A stretch of DNA of 43,414 nt from Hominimerdicola alba 8 (GTDB lineage Bacteria > Bacillota > Clostridia > Oscillospirales > Ruminococcaceae), in assembly GCF_000178155.2 (NCBI RefSeq), contig NZ_ADKM02000118.1, forward strand, positions 1 through 43,414, in the 5' to 3' direction. Shown here in pieces: positions 24,501-33,600 of the stretch. The notes beneath the pieces were generated by a model that saw only the letters and a list, made by a program, of their open reading frames with translations, had not been told where the DNA came from and searched no databases. The position numbers and the translations under genes were made by a program. How positions within the stretch are numbered: the first letter of the stretch is position 1; every line of letters begins with the position of its first letter.

Positions 24501-27064
24501 ACCAGCGAAGTATTGTTCGAGAAAGCACTTCCCTCGATTATGTTTGAACTGCCCGACTTCGCAGGTCTTACTATGGTGATATCCTCCAGAGCACACTTCT
24601 CGAAAGCGTTCTTCTTTATTGTTATCAGCGAATTCGGGAAATTGGTCTTGTTGCCGTCATAGTCAGAGGAGAAACGCATCAGCTTTATGCAGCCGCTGAA
24701 TGCGCTGTCGCCTATCTGTTCCAGCTTTGAACCTTCCTCCCACTGCACGCTCTCCATCAGTGAGCAGCCCTTGAATGCGCTGCTTTCTATCATAGTGATA
24801 TTTGCGGGGATATAGGCTTCTTTCAGCGCTGCGCAGTTCTCAAACGTTGATACGTTTATTACCGAAAGATTGCTCAGCGCGGGCATGCCGTCAACAGTAC
24901 GGGGCATTTCTGTAAGGCTCGTGCAGTTCTTGAATGCAGATGCGCCCACCTGACGCACGCTGTCGCTGACCTGAATGCTCTCCAGTGCGGCACAGCCTGC
25001 AAATGCGCTATCGGCAATGGTAGAAACATCACCGTTCAGAACTATGTGACCCATGTTCAGGCAGTTCTCGAAAGCACTCTTCTGTACGACCACCAGCTGG
25101 TCGGGCAGCGAAACTGTATCGTTCGCCACATTGTTGTAGTTTGAACCTATTATCGACTCACAGCCCTTGAACGCAGCCTCACCTATAACACCGAAGTTGG
25201 TATAGCCCTTATTGTCAGTGAGGATATTTATGTACCTGAAACTCTTGCAGCCGTTGAAAGCATTCGACTGAACGCCGCCGCATGTCGCGGGGAACTGCAA
25301 AGTATAGTCGTATACCGATGTACCGTCATCGGGTGTCAGTGTTTCCAGCGATGTACAGCCGCTGCATGCGTTATCCATGATAGCGCCCAGCTTCGGTGAC
25401 ACCTTTATATCCTTAAGAGAAGTACAGCCCTGAAGCACGCTCTTGTTCATATAAATGACCCTTGTGGGGAAGTTTATGAATTTAAGCGAGGTACAGCCCT
25501 GCATCGCACTCTGTCCCACCGAGATAACATCTGCCAGATATATCTCTGTCAGACCTGTGTCGTTCATAAAGCACTGCGAGGGGACTGTCACCACAGTTTC
25601 GGGCAGCTTTACCTTGTCCTTATAGCTGAGCCAGTCATTCTCGGCATTAGCCATATCTGCTCTGGGATATATCGCTATCAGCGGGCAGCCCGAAAATGTT
25701 CCGCCGTTGGAAGTATCATCGGGGTCAGGAGTAGAACTGTCTATCGGATGTTCATATTTATATTCTTCATCTTTGTCATTGAAAGAAGTGCTGCCGTCAA
25801 TATAATTCAGACTGTCAGATACCACCAGTTTCTCCAGCGACTTGCAGTTCTGGAAAGCGCTGCCGCCTATACTGGTAACAGAATCGGGCAGAATTATGGA
25901 GTTTAGCACAGTACAGCCTGTAAATGCGCCGGCACCTATCAGTTCGCACTGAGAATTTGTACCAAGCTCGTTGCCGAACCATACTGTCTTAAGGGCAGTA
26001 CAACCGCTGAAAGTCTGGTTTGGCAGTGCAGGCAGGCTGTCAGGCACGATGAAACTCTGCAATGCAGTGTCGCCGCTGAACACACTTGGACCCATATACT
26101 CCAGTCCGTTAGGCAGAGTATTGTGTTCTTCATCGCCGTCAACTATAAGTTCCTGAAGCATGGTATCCTTTGAGAAAGCGCTTGAATAAATGCTTCTGAC
26201 GATAGTACCGCTGCCGAAGTCAACAGTTTTCAGCATAACATCCGAAGCAAATGCGTTTGCACCGATATTATCCACATAAGTGCCGTCAGCAAAATCTACC
26301 CTTGCCAGCTGAGCGCAGCCCGTGAAGGCGTTTGCATCGATAATATCCAGCGTTTTCGGGAAATCAAGTTCTTTCAGCGCTTTGCAGTTTGCAAATGCAG
26401 ATGTGCCGATGGTCTTTATAACACCGTTGAAGTTTATATGCTCGATGAACGGGCAGCTTGAAAATGAACCGCTGCCGATGGCAGTGACATTGTTCAGCTG
26501 TAATGTATTGTCACGGTTGCTGCCGACGAAGTTTGCGCAGCTTGAAAATGCGCTGTTGCCGATGCTGGTTATGCTGTCACCGAACACTGCGTACTGGAGG
26601 TTCTTACAGCCTGAGAACAGGCTTGCACCTACCTCGTTTATAAAGCCGTCCTCAAAATATACCTGTGAAAGGTTAACTAACGAACTTAAACTGCCGTCAG
26701 ACGGCTTTGCGAGAACTATCTTACACTCGTTAAGTTCTACGTGGTCTTCTTCTTTCTGGCTTTTATCCATCTCAGCCTGAAGTTTTGAGAACATCTCGCT
26801 CTTGTAGCCTGTGATATCGAAATGTATCTCCTTAGACAGCTTCACATCATCAAAGAACAGCATGGTCGGGGTGAACGTAATGGTCATCTTCGCTGTATCG
26901 ACACTTGCCGCCATCATTTTATCGGCTGACACCGCCTTGAAACTTGCTGCCTGAACTACTATGGGATTTGCAAAAGGCAATACCTGTGCTATTTCGGGAA
27001 CAGGTGCCGCACCAAAAGTCATCAGAAGTGCTGCAAGCCCTGCCGCGATCCTTTTCTTGATCAT
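21539..27064 (-). CDS. Giant secreted LRR (BspA-like) protein with Ig-like and YDG repeats and C-terminal dockerin
   Basis: A 1841-residue exported protein. Order of parts: signal peptide (1-40); about 1000 residues of BspA-type LRR_5 leucine-rich repeats (recurring AFxGCxxLxxIxLPDSVxxIGxxAF-like units); a bacterial Ig-like Big_2 domain (about 1125-1195, DEVAEVDELGKVTVKKAG-like); seven ~74-residue repeats each with a YDG or YTG motif and DYTVxxxxNVxAGxAxVxIxG pattern (about 1195-1713); a Ser/Lys/Pro/Asp linker (SSKPDD units, about 1714-1765); and a type I dockerin (last ~65 residues) with two calcium loops DVNGDGVVNVTD. The dockerin suggests attachment to a cohesin scaffold. The LRR part may bind surfaces or substrate. 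The gene is monocistronic with its own promoter and terminator. Confidence 0.92.
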   Translation of the reverse strand: MIKKRIAAGLAALLMTFGAAPVPEIAQVLPFANPIVVQAASFKAVSADKMMAASVDTAKMTITFTPTMLFFDDVKLSKEIHFDITGYKSEMFSKLQAEMDKSQKEEDHVELNECKIVLAKPSDGSLSSLVNLSQVYFEDGFINEVGASLFSGCKNLQYAVFGDSITSIGNSAFSSCANFVGSNRDNTLQLNNVTAIGSGSFSSCPFIEHINFNGVIKTIGTSAFANCKALKELDFPKTLDIIDANAFTGCAQLARVDFADGTYVDNIGANAFASDVMLKTVDFGSGTIVRSIYSSAFSKDTMLQELIVDGDEEHNTLPNGLEYMGPSVFSGDTALQSFIVPDSLPALPNQTFSGCTALKTVWFGNELGTNSQCELIGAGAFTGCTVLNSIILPDSVTSIGGSAFQNCKSLEKLVVSDSLNYIDGSTSFNDKDEEYKYEHPIDSSTPDPDDTSNGGTFSGCPLIAIYPRADMANAENDWLSYKDKVKLPETVVTVPSQCFMNDTGLTEIYLADVISVGQSAMQGCTSLKFINFPTRVIYMNKSVLQGCTSLKDIKVSPKLGAIMDNACSGCTSLETLTPDDGTSVYDYTLQFPATCGGVQSNAFNGCKSFRYINILTDNKGYTNFGVIGEAAFKGCESIIGSNYNNVANDTVSLPDQLVVVQKSAFENCLNMGHIVLNGDVSTIADSAFAGCAALESIQVSDSVRQVGASAFKNCTSLTEMPRTVDGMPALSNLSVINVSTFENCAALKEAYIPANITMIESSAFKGCSLMESVQWEEGSKLEQIGDSAFSGCIKLMRFSSDYDGNKTNFPNSLITIKKNAFEKCALEDITIVRPAKSGSSNIIEGSAFSNNTSLVRADLSGSNMPSIAQNLFSGCTGLETVLIPDDTITVIDANAFNNCYRLHTFGTVSDPEGVYVIPEKVVTIGSGAFTNNYCMQRISFPSTASVIQLNMFNLTVKEEDIVNNGYTPIEYIEVADANSNYSSKDGVLYNKDGSVLYVYPLMKQDEIFTIPDDVKTINTNAMMSAYYLKGVELNKDLAEIKDKALYNCRLLEFVDFGKNYNVKIGSSAFTATKTATKKVLLYGASPCTAKNYANANSSAVIFVDAAAELNILDKNGRDFDVRRVSTGDNTYQLKISQTNAQGNAADDKLNWSSDNTDVAEVDELGKVTVKKAGNVNITVTNGRGTVSDTVTLSVFEQLKVELDPEEFYYDGEAKIPDVIVSSGSTVLTEGKDYTVTVKDNVKVGNGKVTVVGSENYPETVETVFKINRADINNCDVVLSPESFSYDGTDKEPEVKVYNNGVLLRENTDYTVKFENNVNAGVASVVIAGKNSYGNTKTVDFEIEKTPVSALEVTLNPDSFNYDGNAKEPAVAVTNNGKRLTEGTDYRMTVTDNINAGKGIVTIEGLGGYEGSREIKFDISKTDISKFSASVQYSQVVYDGTEKTPTVKVRSAGGYLTQDKDYTLTFNNNLNCGTAEVIIDGIGGYEGQIIKTFKINKAEISSAKITVDSGRYVYDGTAFEPKVTVAGVKSSDYTVNYYRNVDAGTAIIEIVGENNFGGKVSKTFEIQPADITKHTVELSQNSFEYDGTAKTPTVTIKGLTEGKDFNVNYKNNVQRGTATIEIEGIKNYTGSMTAEFDITERTMDGCVLTLDADDAEYTGREIKPAVTVMDGDTKLVEGTDYKVTYTGNIEPGTAKVTVEGIGRYSGTLTKEFTIKADDSSKPDDTSSKPDDTSSKPDDSSSKPDDSSSKPDDTSSKPDDPSDTDDSSEGDTPDQPKDMVKGDVNGDGVVNVTDISKVAAHVKGVKKLSEEMQKLADVNGDGVVNVTDISKIAAHVKGVKKLK

Positions 27065-27099
27065 AGATCATCTCTCCTTTATAAAATACTTTTAACCCA

Positions 27100-27117
27100 A
27101 CGGATATAAATATCCGT
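27100..27117. promoter_or_regulatory. Inverted repeat at the presumed start site of the dockerin gene
   Basis: ACGGATAT-aa-ATATCCGT, perfect 8-bp arms, overlapping the expected +1 of the promoter at 27122-27150. It may be an operator or a protective 5' stem of the mRNA. Confidence 0.45.
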
Positions 27118-27121
27118 CAAC

Positions 27122-27150
27122 ATTATATCATAAATTTAAATTCATTTCAA
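27122..27150 (-). promoter_or_regulatory. Sigma-A promoter of the dockerin protein gene
   Basis: On the minus strand: -35 TTGAAA (27150-27145), 17-bp spacer, -10 TATAAT (27127-27122). Apart from the inverted repeat at 27100 nothing else is seen before the terminator at 27266. Confidence 0.75.
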
Positions 27151-27265
27151 CAATTTGAGCATTTTAAACTTCATCAGAATGCGGAAATTGTAGACATGCA
27201 CAAACCTTTTCAATATAGAACTTTGTTTTTCACATTTTATTAATATAATTCATAATTATAAAAAA

Positions 27266-27293
27266 TTCCCCCTTTTGCATGCAAAAGGGGGAA
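27266..27293 (-). terminator. Terminator of the ABC transporter gene
   Basis: Perfect 28-bp palindrome TTCCCCCTTTTGCA / TGCAAAAGGGGGAA, followed on the minus strand by TTTTTTATAATT. Confidence 0.85.
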
Positions 27294-27316
27294 GATATCA
27301 GCAGCCGAAGCCGCCT

Positions 27317-30300
27317 TTATTCTGTTCTCAGTGCGATAACAGGGTCTTTCTTTGCCGCTATCCTTGACGGGAACAAGCCTGCCACCAGTGTCAGCAGAAT
27401 GCTTATCAGCACCAGTATGCCTGCCGCCGCGTAAGGTATAGCCGCACGCATGGGCACTGTCGTCAGGTGTGCGATTATCGCATTTATCGGTATCGTCAGC
27501 AGATAGCTGAGTCCTACGCCCAGTATGCCTGCCACCGCGCCCACGATGACAGTTTCCGCATTGAATACGCGGGAGATATCTCTCTTTGAAGCACCGATAG
27601 AACGGAGTATACCGATCTCCTTTGTTCTCTCCAGTACCGAGATATATGTGATTATGCCTATCATTATCGAAGATACCACCAGCGAGATAGCAACAAATGC
27701 TATCAGCACATAGCTTATGGCGTTTATTATCGAGGTCACGGAAGACATCATAACGCCCACTATATCGGTGTACTCTATCTCGTCAGCTTCTTCGGCATTA
27801 TCGTTGTACTCGTCTATCAGTTCGATGATGCGTTCTTTCGAGGCAAAATCTTTCGGATAGATATTTATGCTGCTGGGGTTTTCAAGTGTTGCATAGCCGA
27901 GCACCACCATGTTAGCGTCATATGTGGTGTTTGAGAACTTGCCGCTGTTCGCCAGCTGGTCGAGGTTCTGCTGAGTAGTCTCGGTTATCATGCCCTGCAT
28001 CATAGCCAGCTGTTCGTCAGACAGGCTTGCGAGGAACTCCTTCTGTGCATCAGTCAGACCGCCCATGAAATCACCGCTTCCGCTCATAAGCGAACCCATG
28101 TCAAGACCGCCCATAGCATTCATGCCCATGTCGGTGAGTTCCTGCATCTGTTCTTTATTGCCGCCCTGAGCCATGTAAGCCGCAGCTTCCTCCTCAGTCA
28201 TGCCCTCAGGCAGCTGACCTGCCATAAGTGCCGCCAGCTGTTCGTCAGAAAGTTCGGGCATTTCCGCAGCAGGTGCCTCAGCGGACATCTGTGCCATCAT
28301 CGCCGTAAATTCTTCATCGCTCATGCCCTCAGGCTTTTCGCCCGCCATCAGTGCTGCAAGCTGTTCATCGGAAAGTTCGGGCATACCCGCAGCGGGTGCA
28401 GACTGTGTGACAGTTTCCTCAGCAGTAGGTTCTTCCTCTTTCTGAGGTTCTTCAGTTTCCGTGTCTTTCGGCTGTTCGTTCTCTTCGTCATTTTCGCCCT
28501 TGAACTTAAGACCGCTGAACACATCGATATCGGGATTTTCCTGCTGTTCCTTGACTATCTCACTGTCCTTGACCTCATTTACAAGGTACTCCATAAGTTC
28601 GTGCTTGTAGGCGATGCCGCCGTTGATGGAAGTTGCCGCCGCATCGTCATTGGGTCTTAAGATACCAACAACGCTGACTTCCAGACCCTTATCGACAACA
28701 TCGACCATGTAATCGTAGTCGTCCTTCATATCCTCCCACACGCCGTCTTTCTTGCGGTAGAAATCTGTGGTGGGAACGACCTTGAATTTCAGGTCGAGCA
28801 GTTCATCGTAGGTGTAGCTGTGCTGTTCGTTATTGAGTTTGACCTCTTCGCCTGTGATGGCTTTTCTCACGATGCCGTTTATCTCAGAAGAATCCAGGAT
28901 ACCCAGCGAGTAGAGGATATAGTCGTTTATCTCATTGTACTTATCGACTATCAGCACTGTTTCGCTGTACTTTTCGGGCATGCGTCCTGCGATGATGTCA
29001 TACTGCGACTTGATCAGGTCATCGTTGTCTATCATTTCATTCCACACATCCATGCCGCGCATCGGACTTCCCTTTGCGCCGCCCATAGACATGCCCATCA
29101 TCTGTGTTTCGCTGAGGTAGCCCATATCCATCAACACCTGCGAGGGGTTTACCTGATATGCGCCCTCAGAGGTATCAGCCTTGAACACGTTGAGGGTGGT
29201 GGCGTAGCCGTACTTGATATCGCTGGTGAGTGTCTTTATCTCCTTGTTCTCATCAAGGAAAGTCTTGAACTTCTCAAGATTGTTGACTTTGGTTTCCTGC
29301 ATCAGCGTGTTTATCATACGCGCCATCTGGTTCTGCGAGTAGACCTTATCCATATCGTGATCGCGGGAAGCCTCTCTGTCCTCCGCCATCATGCTCATTA
29401 TCTCACCGACACTGGCAGTGGTCTGTTCGATGGTAAGCGGGTAAGTTGAGAGGGTATCAGACTGCACCTGGTCGATATATACCTGCACGCCGTTGGATAT
29501 CGAAAGTATCAGCGCGATGCCGATAATACCTATCGAACCCGCGAAGGAGGTGAGCAGTGTGCGCGCCTTTTTGGTCATCAGGTTGTTTCGGCTGAGGCTC
29601 AGCGCAGTCAGGAAGTTCATGGAAGTTTTCAGCTTCTTGCGCTCTTTCTTCTTCTCTGCCGCCGACTTCTCTTCATTTACCGCGTTGGCATTGTATGGGT
29701 CGGAGTCGTCAGTCACCTTACCGTCCAGCAGTCTGATTATTCTTGAAGAATACTTTTCTGCCAGTTCGGGGTTGTGCGTTACCATGATTATCAGTTTGTC
29801 TTTGGAGATGTTTTTCAGTATCTCCATTATCTGCACGCTAGTTTCGGTATCAAGCGCACCTGTAGGCTCATCAGCCAGCAGTATATCGGGGTCATTGACC
29901 AGCGCACGCGCTATGGCTACACGCTGCATCTGTCCGCCCGACATCTGGTTCGGCTTTTTGCTGAGCTGGTCACCCAGACCCACCTGTGTCAGCGCATCTA
30001 TGGCGCGTTTTCTTCTCTCAGCTTTCGGAACGCCCGAAAGTGTCAGCGCCAGTTCGACATTTGCAAGCACCGTCTGGTGAGGTATCAGGTTATAGCTTTG
30101 GAAAACAAAGCCTATCGAATGATTTCTGTAGCTGTCCCAGTCAGCGTCCTTGAAATCCTTTGTGGATTTGCCGTTGATGTTCAGGTCGCCGTCTGTGTAG
30201 CGGTCAAGTCCGCCGATTATGTTCAGCAGTGTGGTCTTACCGCAGCCCGACTGTCCCAGAATGGACACGAACTCGTTCTCGCGGAAATCGATGCTGACAC

Positions 30301-30367
30301 CTTTGAGCGCCTTGACAGTGGTGTCACCCACCACATAGTTTTTGGTTATCTCCTTTAAGCTAAGCAT
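27317..30367 (-). CDS. MacB-type ABC transporter, ATPase fused to permease with large extracellular domain
   Basis: A 1016-residue fusion. The N-terminal ABC ATPase has Walker A GQSGCGKTT (38-46), signature MSGGQMQRVAIARAL (142-156) and Walker B DILLADEPTGALD (161-173). A first membrane helix (about 270-295) leads into a ~570-residue outside region, then three C-terminal helices of the FtsX/MacB permease core (about 880-1016), with the typical ERTKEIGILRSIGASKRDIS loop. The outside region contains an acidic, Met-rich insert (about 655-790) with repeated ELSDEQLAALMAG units. This class does mechanotransmission or exports peptides, lipoproteins or toxins, and is often drug-responsive; the substrate is unknown. 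There is no separate partner gene. An inverted repeat precedes it. Confidence 0.9.
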   Translation of the reverse strand: MLSLKEITKNYVVGDTTVKALKGVSIDFRENEFVSILGQSGCGKTTLLNIIGGLDRYTDGDLNINGKSTKDFKDADWDSYRNHSIGFVFQSYNLIPHQTVLANVELALTLSGVPKAERRKRAIDALTQVGLGDQLSKKPNQMSGGQMQRVAIARALVNDPDILLADEPTGALDTETSVQIMEILKNISKDKLIIMVTHNPELAEKYSSRIIRLLDGKVTDDSDPYNANAVNEEKSAAEKKKERKKLKTSMNFLTALSLSRNNLMTKKARTLLTSFAGSIGIIGIALILSISNGVQVYIDQVQSDTLSTYPLTIEQTTASVGEIMSMMAEDREASRDHDMDKVYSQNQMARMINTLMQETKVNNLEKFKTFLDENKEIKTLTSDIKYGYATTLNVFKADTSEGAYQVNPSQVLMDMGYLSETQMMGMSMGGAKGSPMRGMDVWNEMIDNDDLIKSQYDIIAGRMPEKYSETVLIVDKYNEINDYILYSLGILDSSEINGIVRKAITGEEVKLNNEQHSYTYDELLDLKFKVVPTTDFYRKKDGVWEDMKDDYDYMVDVVDKGLEVSVVGILRPNDDAAATSINGGIAYKHELMEYLVNEVKDSEIVKEQQENPDIDVFSGLKFKGENDEENEQPKDTETEEPQKEEEPTAEETVTQSAPAAGMPELSDEQLAALMAGEKPEGMSDEEFTAMMAQMSAEAPAAEMPELSDEQLAALMAGQLPEGMTEEEAAAYMAQGGNKEQMQELTDMGMNAMGGLDMGSLMSGSGDFMGGLTDAQKEFLASLSDEQLAMMQGMITETTQQNLDQLANSGKFSNTTYDANMVVLGYATLENPSSINIYPKDFASKERIIELIDEYNDNAEEADEIEYTDIVGVMMSSVTSIINAISYVLIAFVAISLVVSSIMIGIITYISVLERTKEIGILRSIGASKRDISRVFNAETVIVGAVAGILGVGLSYLLTIPINAIIAHLTTVPMRAAIPYAAAGILVLISILLTLVAGLFPSRIAAKKDPVIALRTE

Positions 30368-30410
30368 AGTTCACTCCCTTTTTCTACCATTGACAATAAT
30401 ATCCATATAT

Positions 30411-30426
30411 GTGTGGTCGTACACAC
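30411..30426. promoter_or_regulatory. Possible operator in the ABC transporter leader
   Basis: GTGTG-GTCGTA-CACAC inverted repeat, extendable with mismatches to ATATGTGTGG / GGTGTGTACG-type arms. It lies just downstream of a minus-strand -10 TATAAT at 30438-30433 whose -35 is weak. Position suits a repressor such as a GntR/YtrA or PadR-type regulator; no regulator gene is next to it. Confidence 0.35.
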
Positions 30427-30557
30427 CATATTATTATATAACTTATTTATGAATTTGCACAGCGCATATCATGAACGCATTGTTAATTAGCAAACGCCAT
30501 TTTCCACATGCTGACCTGTCTTTAAGTGCTGCATGACCGCCTGCGGCAAGGGGGGAA

Positions 30558-30630
30558 AATAAATACGCCGACCACCTTAAGTTATGTAAAACCACCGTTT
30601 TTTATGACGTGTCAGCGTGATGACCACACA
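30558..30630 (-). mobile_element. Degenerate partial family A repeat (copy A8)
   Basis: Read on the minus strand it contains the left half of family A (GGTCATCACGCTGACAC, AAAACGGTGGTTTTACATAA, CTTAAGGTGGTCGGCGTAT), but the right terminal repeat is missing. A trace of hairpin C (CCGCCTGCGGC-aaGGGGGGAA) lies at its broken side. The rest of this gap, 30440-30557, shows no feature. Confidence 0.65.
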
Positions 30631-30632
30631 AT

Positions 30633-30664
30633 AAAAAAGTGCGCAGTCACTCACGGCTGCGCAC
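30633..30664 (-). terminator. Terminator of the MoxR-VWA operon
   Basis: Stem GTGCGCAG / CTGCGCAC with a 10-nt loop; on the minus strand it is followed by TTTTTTAT. It lies 13 bp after the DUF4132 stop codon. Confidence 0.87.
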
Positions 30665-30676
30665 GATATTCAAGAA

Positions 30677-33600
30677 TTATTCTTCTTCGGGCTTGCCCAA
30701 AACAGAAGTCAGCTGCATTATCAGTTCGCTGAAATACCTGTCGCTTACCTCGCCCACCGCCACGGGCTGTGCGCGGTAAAGGTCTGCACCCGGCTTATAG
30801 AGTTCCAGCTTGTTTATGGTGACATCTTCGCCCTCAAAGTCGTAGTTGACTATACTTGCACCTGAAAATTCCAGATCAGCCAGCACGCCCTCAGCCAGAT
30901 AACTGCCGTCAGACTGCTTTGCGCGGCTGCTGACATCTTCGCGCCAGAAATAGTAGAAGAAGCCTGCGTCCTCAGCCTGACCCTTGTACCAGCCCGCTTT
31001 TGTCATCTTGCCTATCAGCGAAAGGCTGTTCAGTTCGATACCGTCAAAGCGCATTATCGCATGCGACTTTCTCTCTTCATCGGTCATTCTGTAGACCTTT
31101 CTTTCAAGCTGCGGGAAGGGCTGGACTATCTCGTAATCTTCAAGCTGTTCTTTCCACTGAGATATCTGTTCTTCGGTCAGTTCCAGCGGGTGTACAAGAC
31201 CGATACTGCCGTTTGGCGCAAGTTCGATCTCATCGTCCTCGATACTGTTGAAACTGCCCTCTTCGGTGTATCGGAAAGTTTCTGTCAGCCTGCCGTTCTC
31301 GTCATACAGACCCCATATCAGCCCGATGGCAAAACTGTGCATCACCGCATTTTTCACGAACAGGGCGTTCCAGCCCTCCTGCGACCACTTTCTGTCATTC
31401 ATCAGCACGCTTTCAAGACGCGCTTTCTGGTTGGCGGCAACAGTCTTCAACTGCTTCTTCATCTCCTTGAAGTCTGCCGATGCTGCCGCAGCTTTTTCGG
31501 CATCATCATTTACGCCGGGCTTCGGCAGGTTCTTAACCTGTTTGTCGCCGCTGAATATCTGCAATTCGTTGCCTGCCGCCAGATACACCTTGAACTGACG
31601 CGGTCCGAAATCGAACTCCCTGCACATGTTCTCGTCAAATCCGAGGTCGGGGACTATCTTATCTGCAAGTTCTTCGGTGGTCAGACCCAGTTCTTCTGCC
31701 GCATTTCTCAGGGCTTCTGCCGCCGCGCCGCGCACCATCTTATTCTTGAACTTGCGCGACATGCCGTCAACATTCATAAGCGCTGTGGTACTGCCGCTGA
31801 GTGCCATCGCTCTTACAGCTTCGGAAGCTATGGCACCTCTCGAATTTTCGCCCCAGTACTTGATGTAGTGCATAAAGTCATCTACCATAGCGTTGCCGCC
31901 GTGTATAGCCGCAAAATAAAGCACCCACTTGGTCTTTGCCTGTGCGCCGTTATCCAGCCACTTGCCGAACACCTCTGCGGCAAATCCTTCAAGACTGCGC
32001 TTGTCCAGCTTTTCAGCCAGACTGTTCGCTGTGGGGCTGACACCAAAATTCGTCATAGCCGCATAGCACATCAGCAGTGCTTCGAGATAATTCTTGGGCG
32101 CTTCCGTACCGTCTGCATTAGTTACCTCTTTGTGTGCGCCCTCAAAGCACCACGCGACTTTCTTAGCCTTGCCGCCTTTTGTCAGTTCGGCAACTATGTC
32201 AACAGGTGCGCCCGAACTTTCCTCCTCAGGCTTCTGTGAAACTGCCGCGCCTATCAGCAGTGCTATCCTGTCCTTTATCTTGGCGGACTTCTCTTTTTCA
32301 AGCGCAGCATTCAGCGCATCTTTGTACATCTCAGCGCCCTGCTTTTCTATTACGGAAACAGCCATCTCACGGGCGGCGGATTTCTTTCGGGTCAGCAGTT
32401 CTGCGATCTCATCGTGCCAGCCTGTCTGATGACCCAGCAGAGATATCAGTTCGGTCTTGACCGCCTTACTGCTGTCTTCCACCATCGCCATTATCTTCTC
32501 TTTATAGCGCTTGGGGTCGTGGTCGAACGCCATTACCGCCATCTGTCTGGCGATTGCGGAAAGGTCTGCCGTTTCCAGTTTTTCCAGTTCTTCGGCATGT
32601 TCTGCCAGCGCATCAGCCGCTCTTTTTATCGTTGATTCTTTATCGGAATAGAGTTTTTCGATACAATCAGCCACGCATTCCACCGCAGTATTTACAGGCA
32701 GACCTGCCCTGAACAGCATATCAAAGCACTTGTCCTCACGCTTGACCAGATCAAAGCCCGTCACGTCCTTGATGAACCAGTTCTTTGAATAGCCGACATC
32801 AGCCTGTATCAGCACTGTGTAGTATCTGCTGAAATAGTCATCTATACCAAGATTTCCGTAGTAGTCTATATCCGTTCTGTTGCATGTGTTCCACTGTGCA
32901 TTTTTAAGGACTTCCAGTATCTCGGCGGTGTCGATATTGCCGTTAAGATATTCGATGACCTTGTCAGCATCCTGCGGCAGGCACTCTCTTAAAAATTCTT
33001 CAATTTTTTCGCTGACCGCAGTGTTGATATCGGGACAGGTCAGACCCAGTTTTTGCAGTGTTTCAGCCATGACCCTGACTGCCGCAACATCTGTCAGACC
33101 TTTCAGTGTGTCGGTGAAGAGCGCGGTGCGGTTTTTCGCGATATATGCCAGATGCGATGGGATATCAGCATTATTGTACCTGCCGTTTGCCGCAAGAAAA
33201 CCTATATATTCCTTGTCGCACAGCTTGTCCGACTTGTCTATCATATCAAGCACCTTGTAGCATTCGCGGCGCACTGCCGTTTCAGCTATTTCCTTTGTGT
33301 GGTTTGCCGCCAGTTCGTTGAACTTTGCCAGCATATTTTTGTCAAAGCGTGCCGCTTCGCCAAGTGCCACATGATATGTGACTTTATCATCATACCTCGA
33401 AGAAGATGATGCGCCTTTGGGATAATAGGCATCGAGAACCTTGATAATATGCTTTACCACATCACTCTCTTTCTCCGAGAATTCCAGAACCCGCGCATAG
33501 AGTATCATGCTCACCCAAGCGTTGTTCTCATATACTATATCGGCTATGTCGGCGGCGTTTTCGGCATCGGTGATTTCATTTATGATTTTGCTCTCCCATG

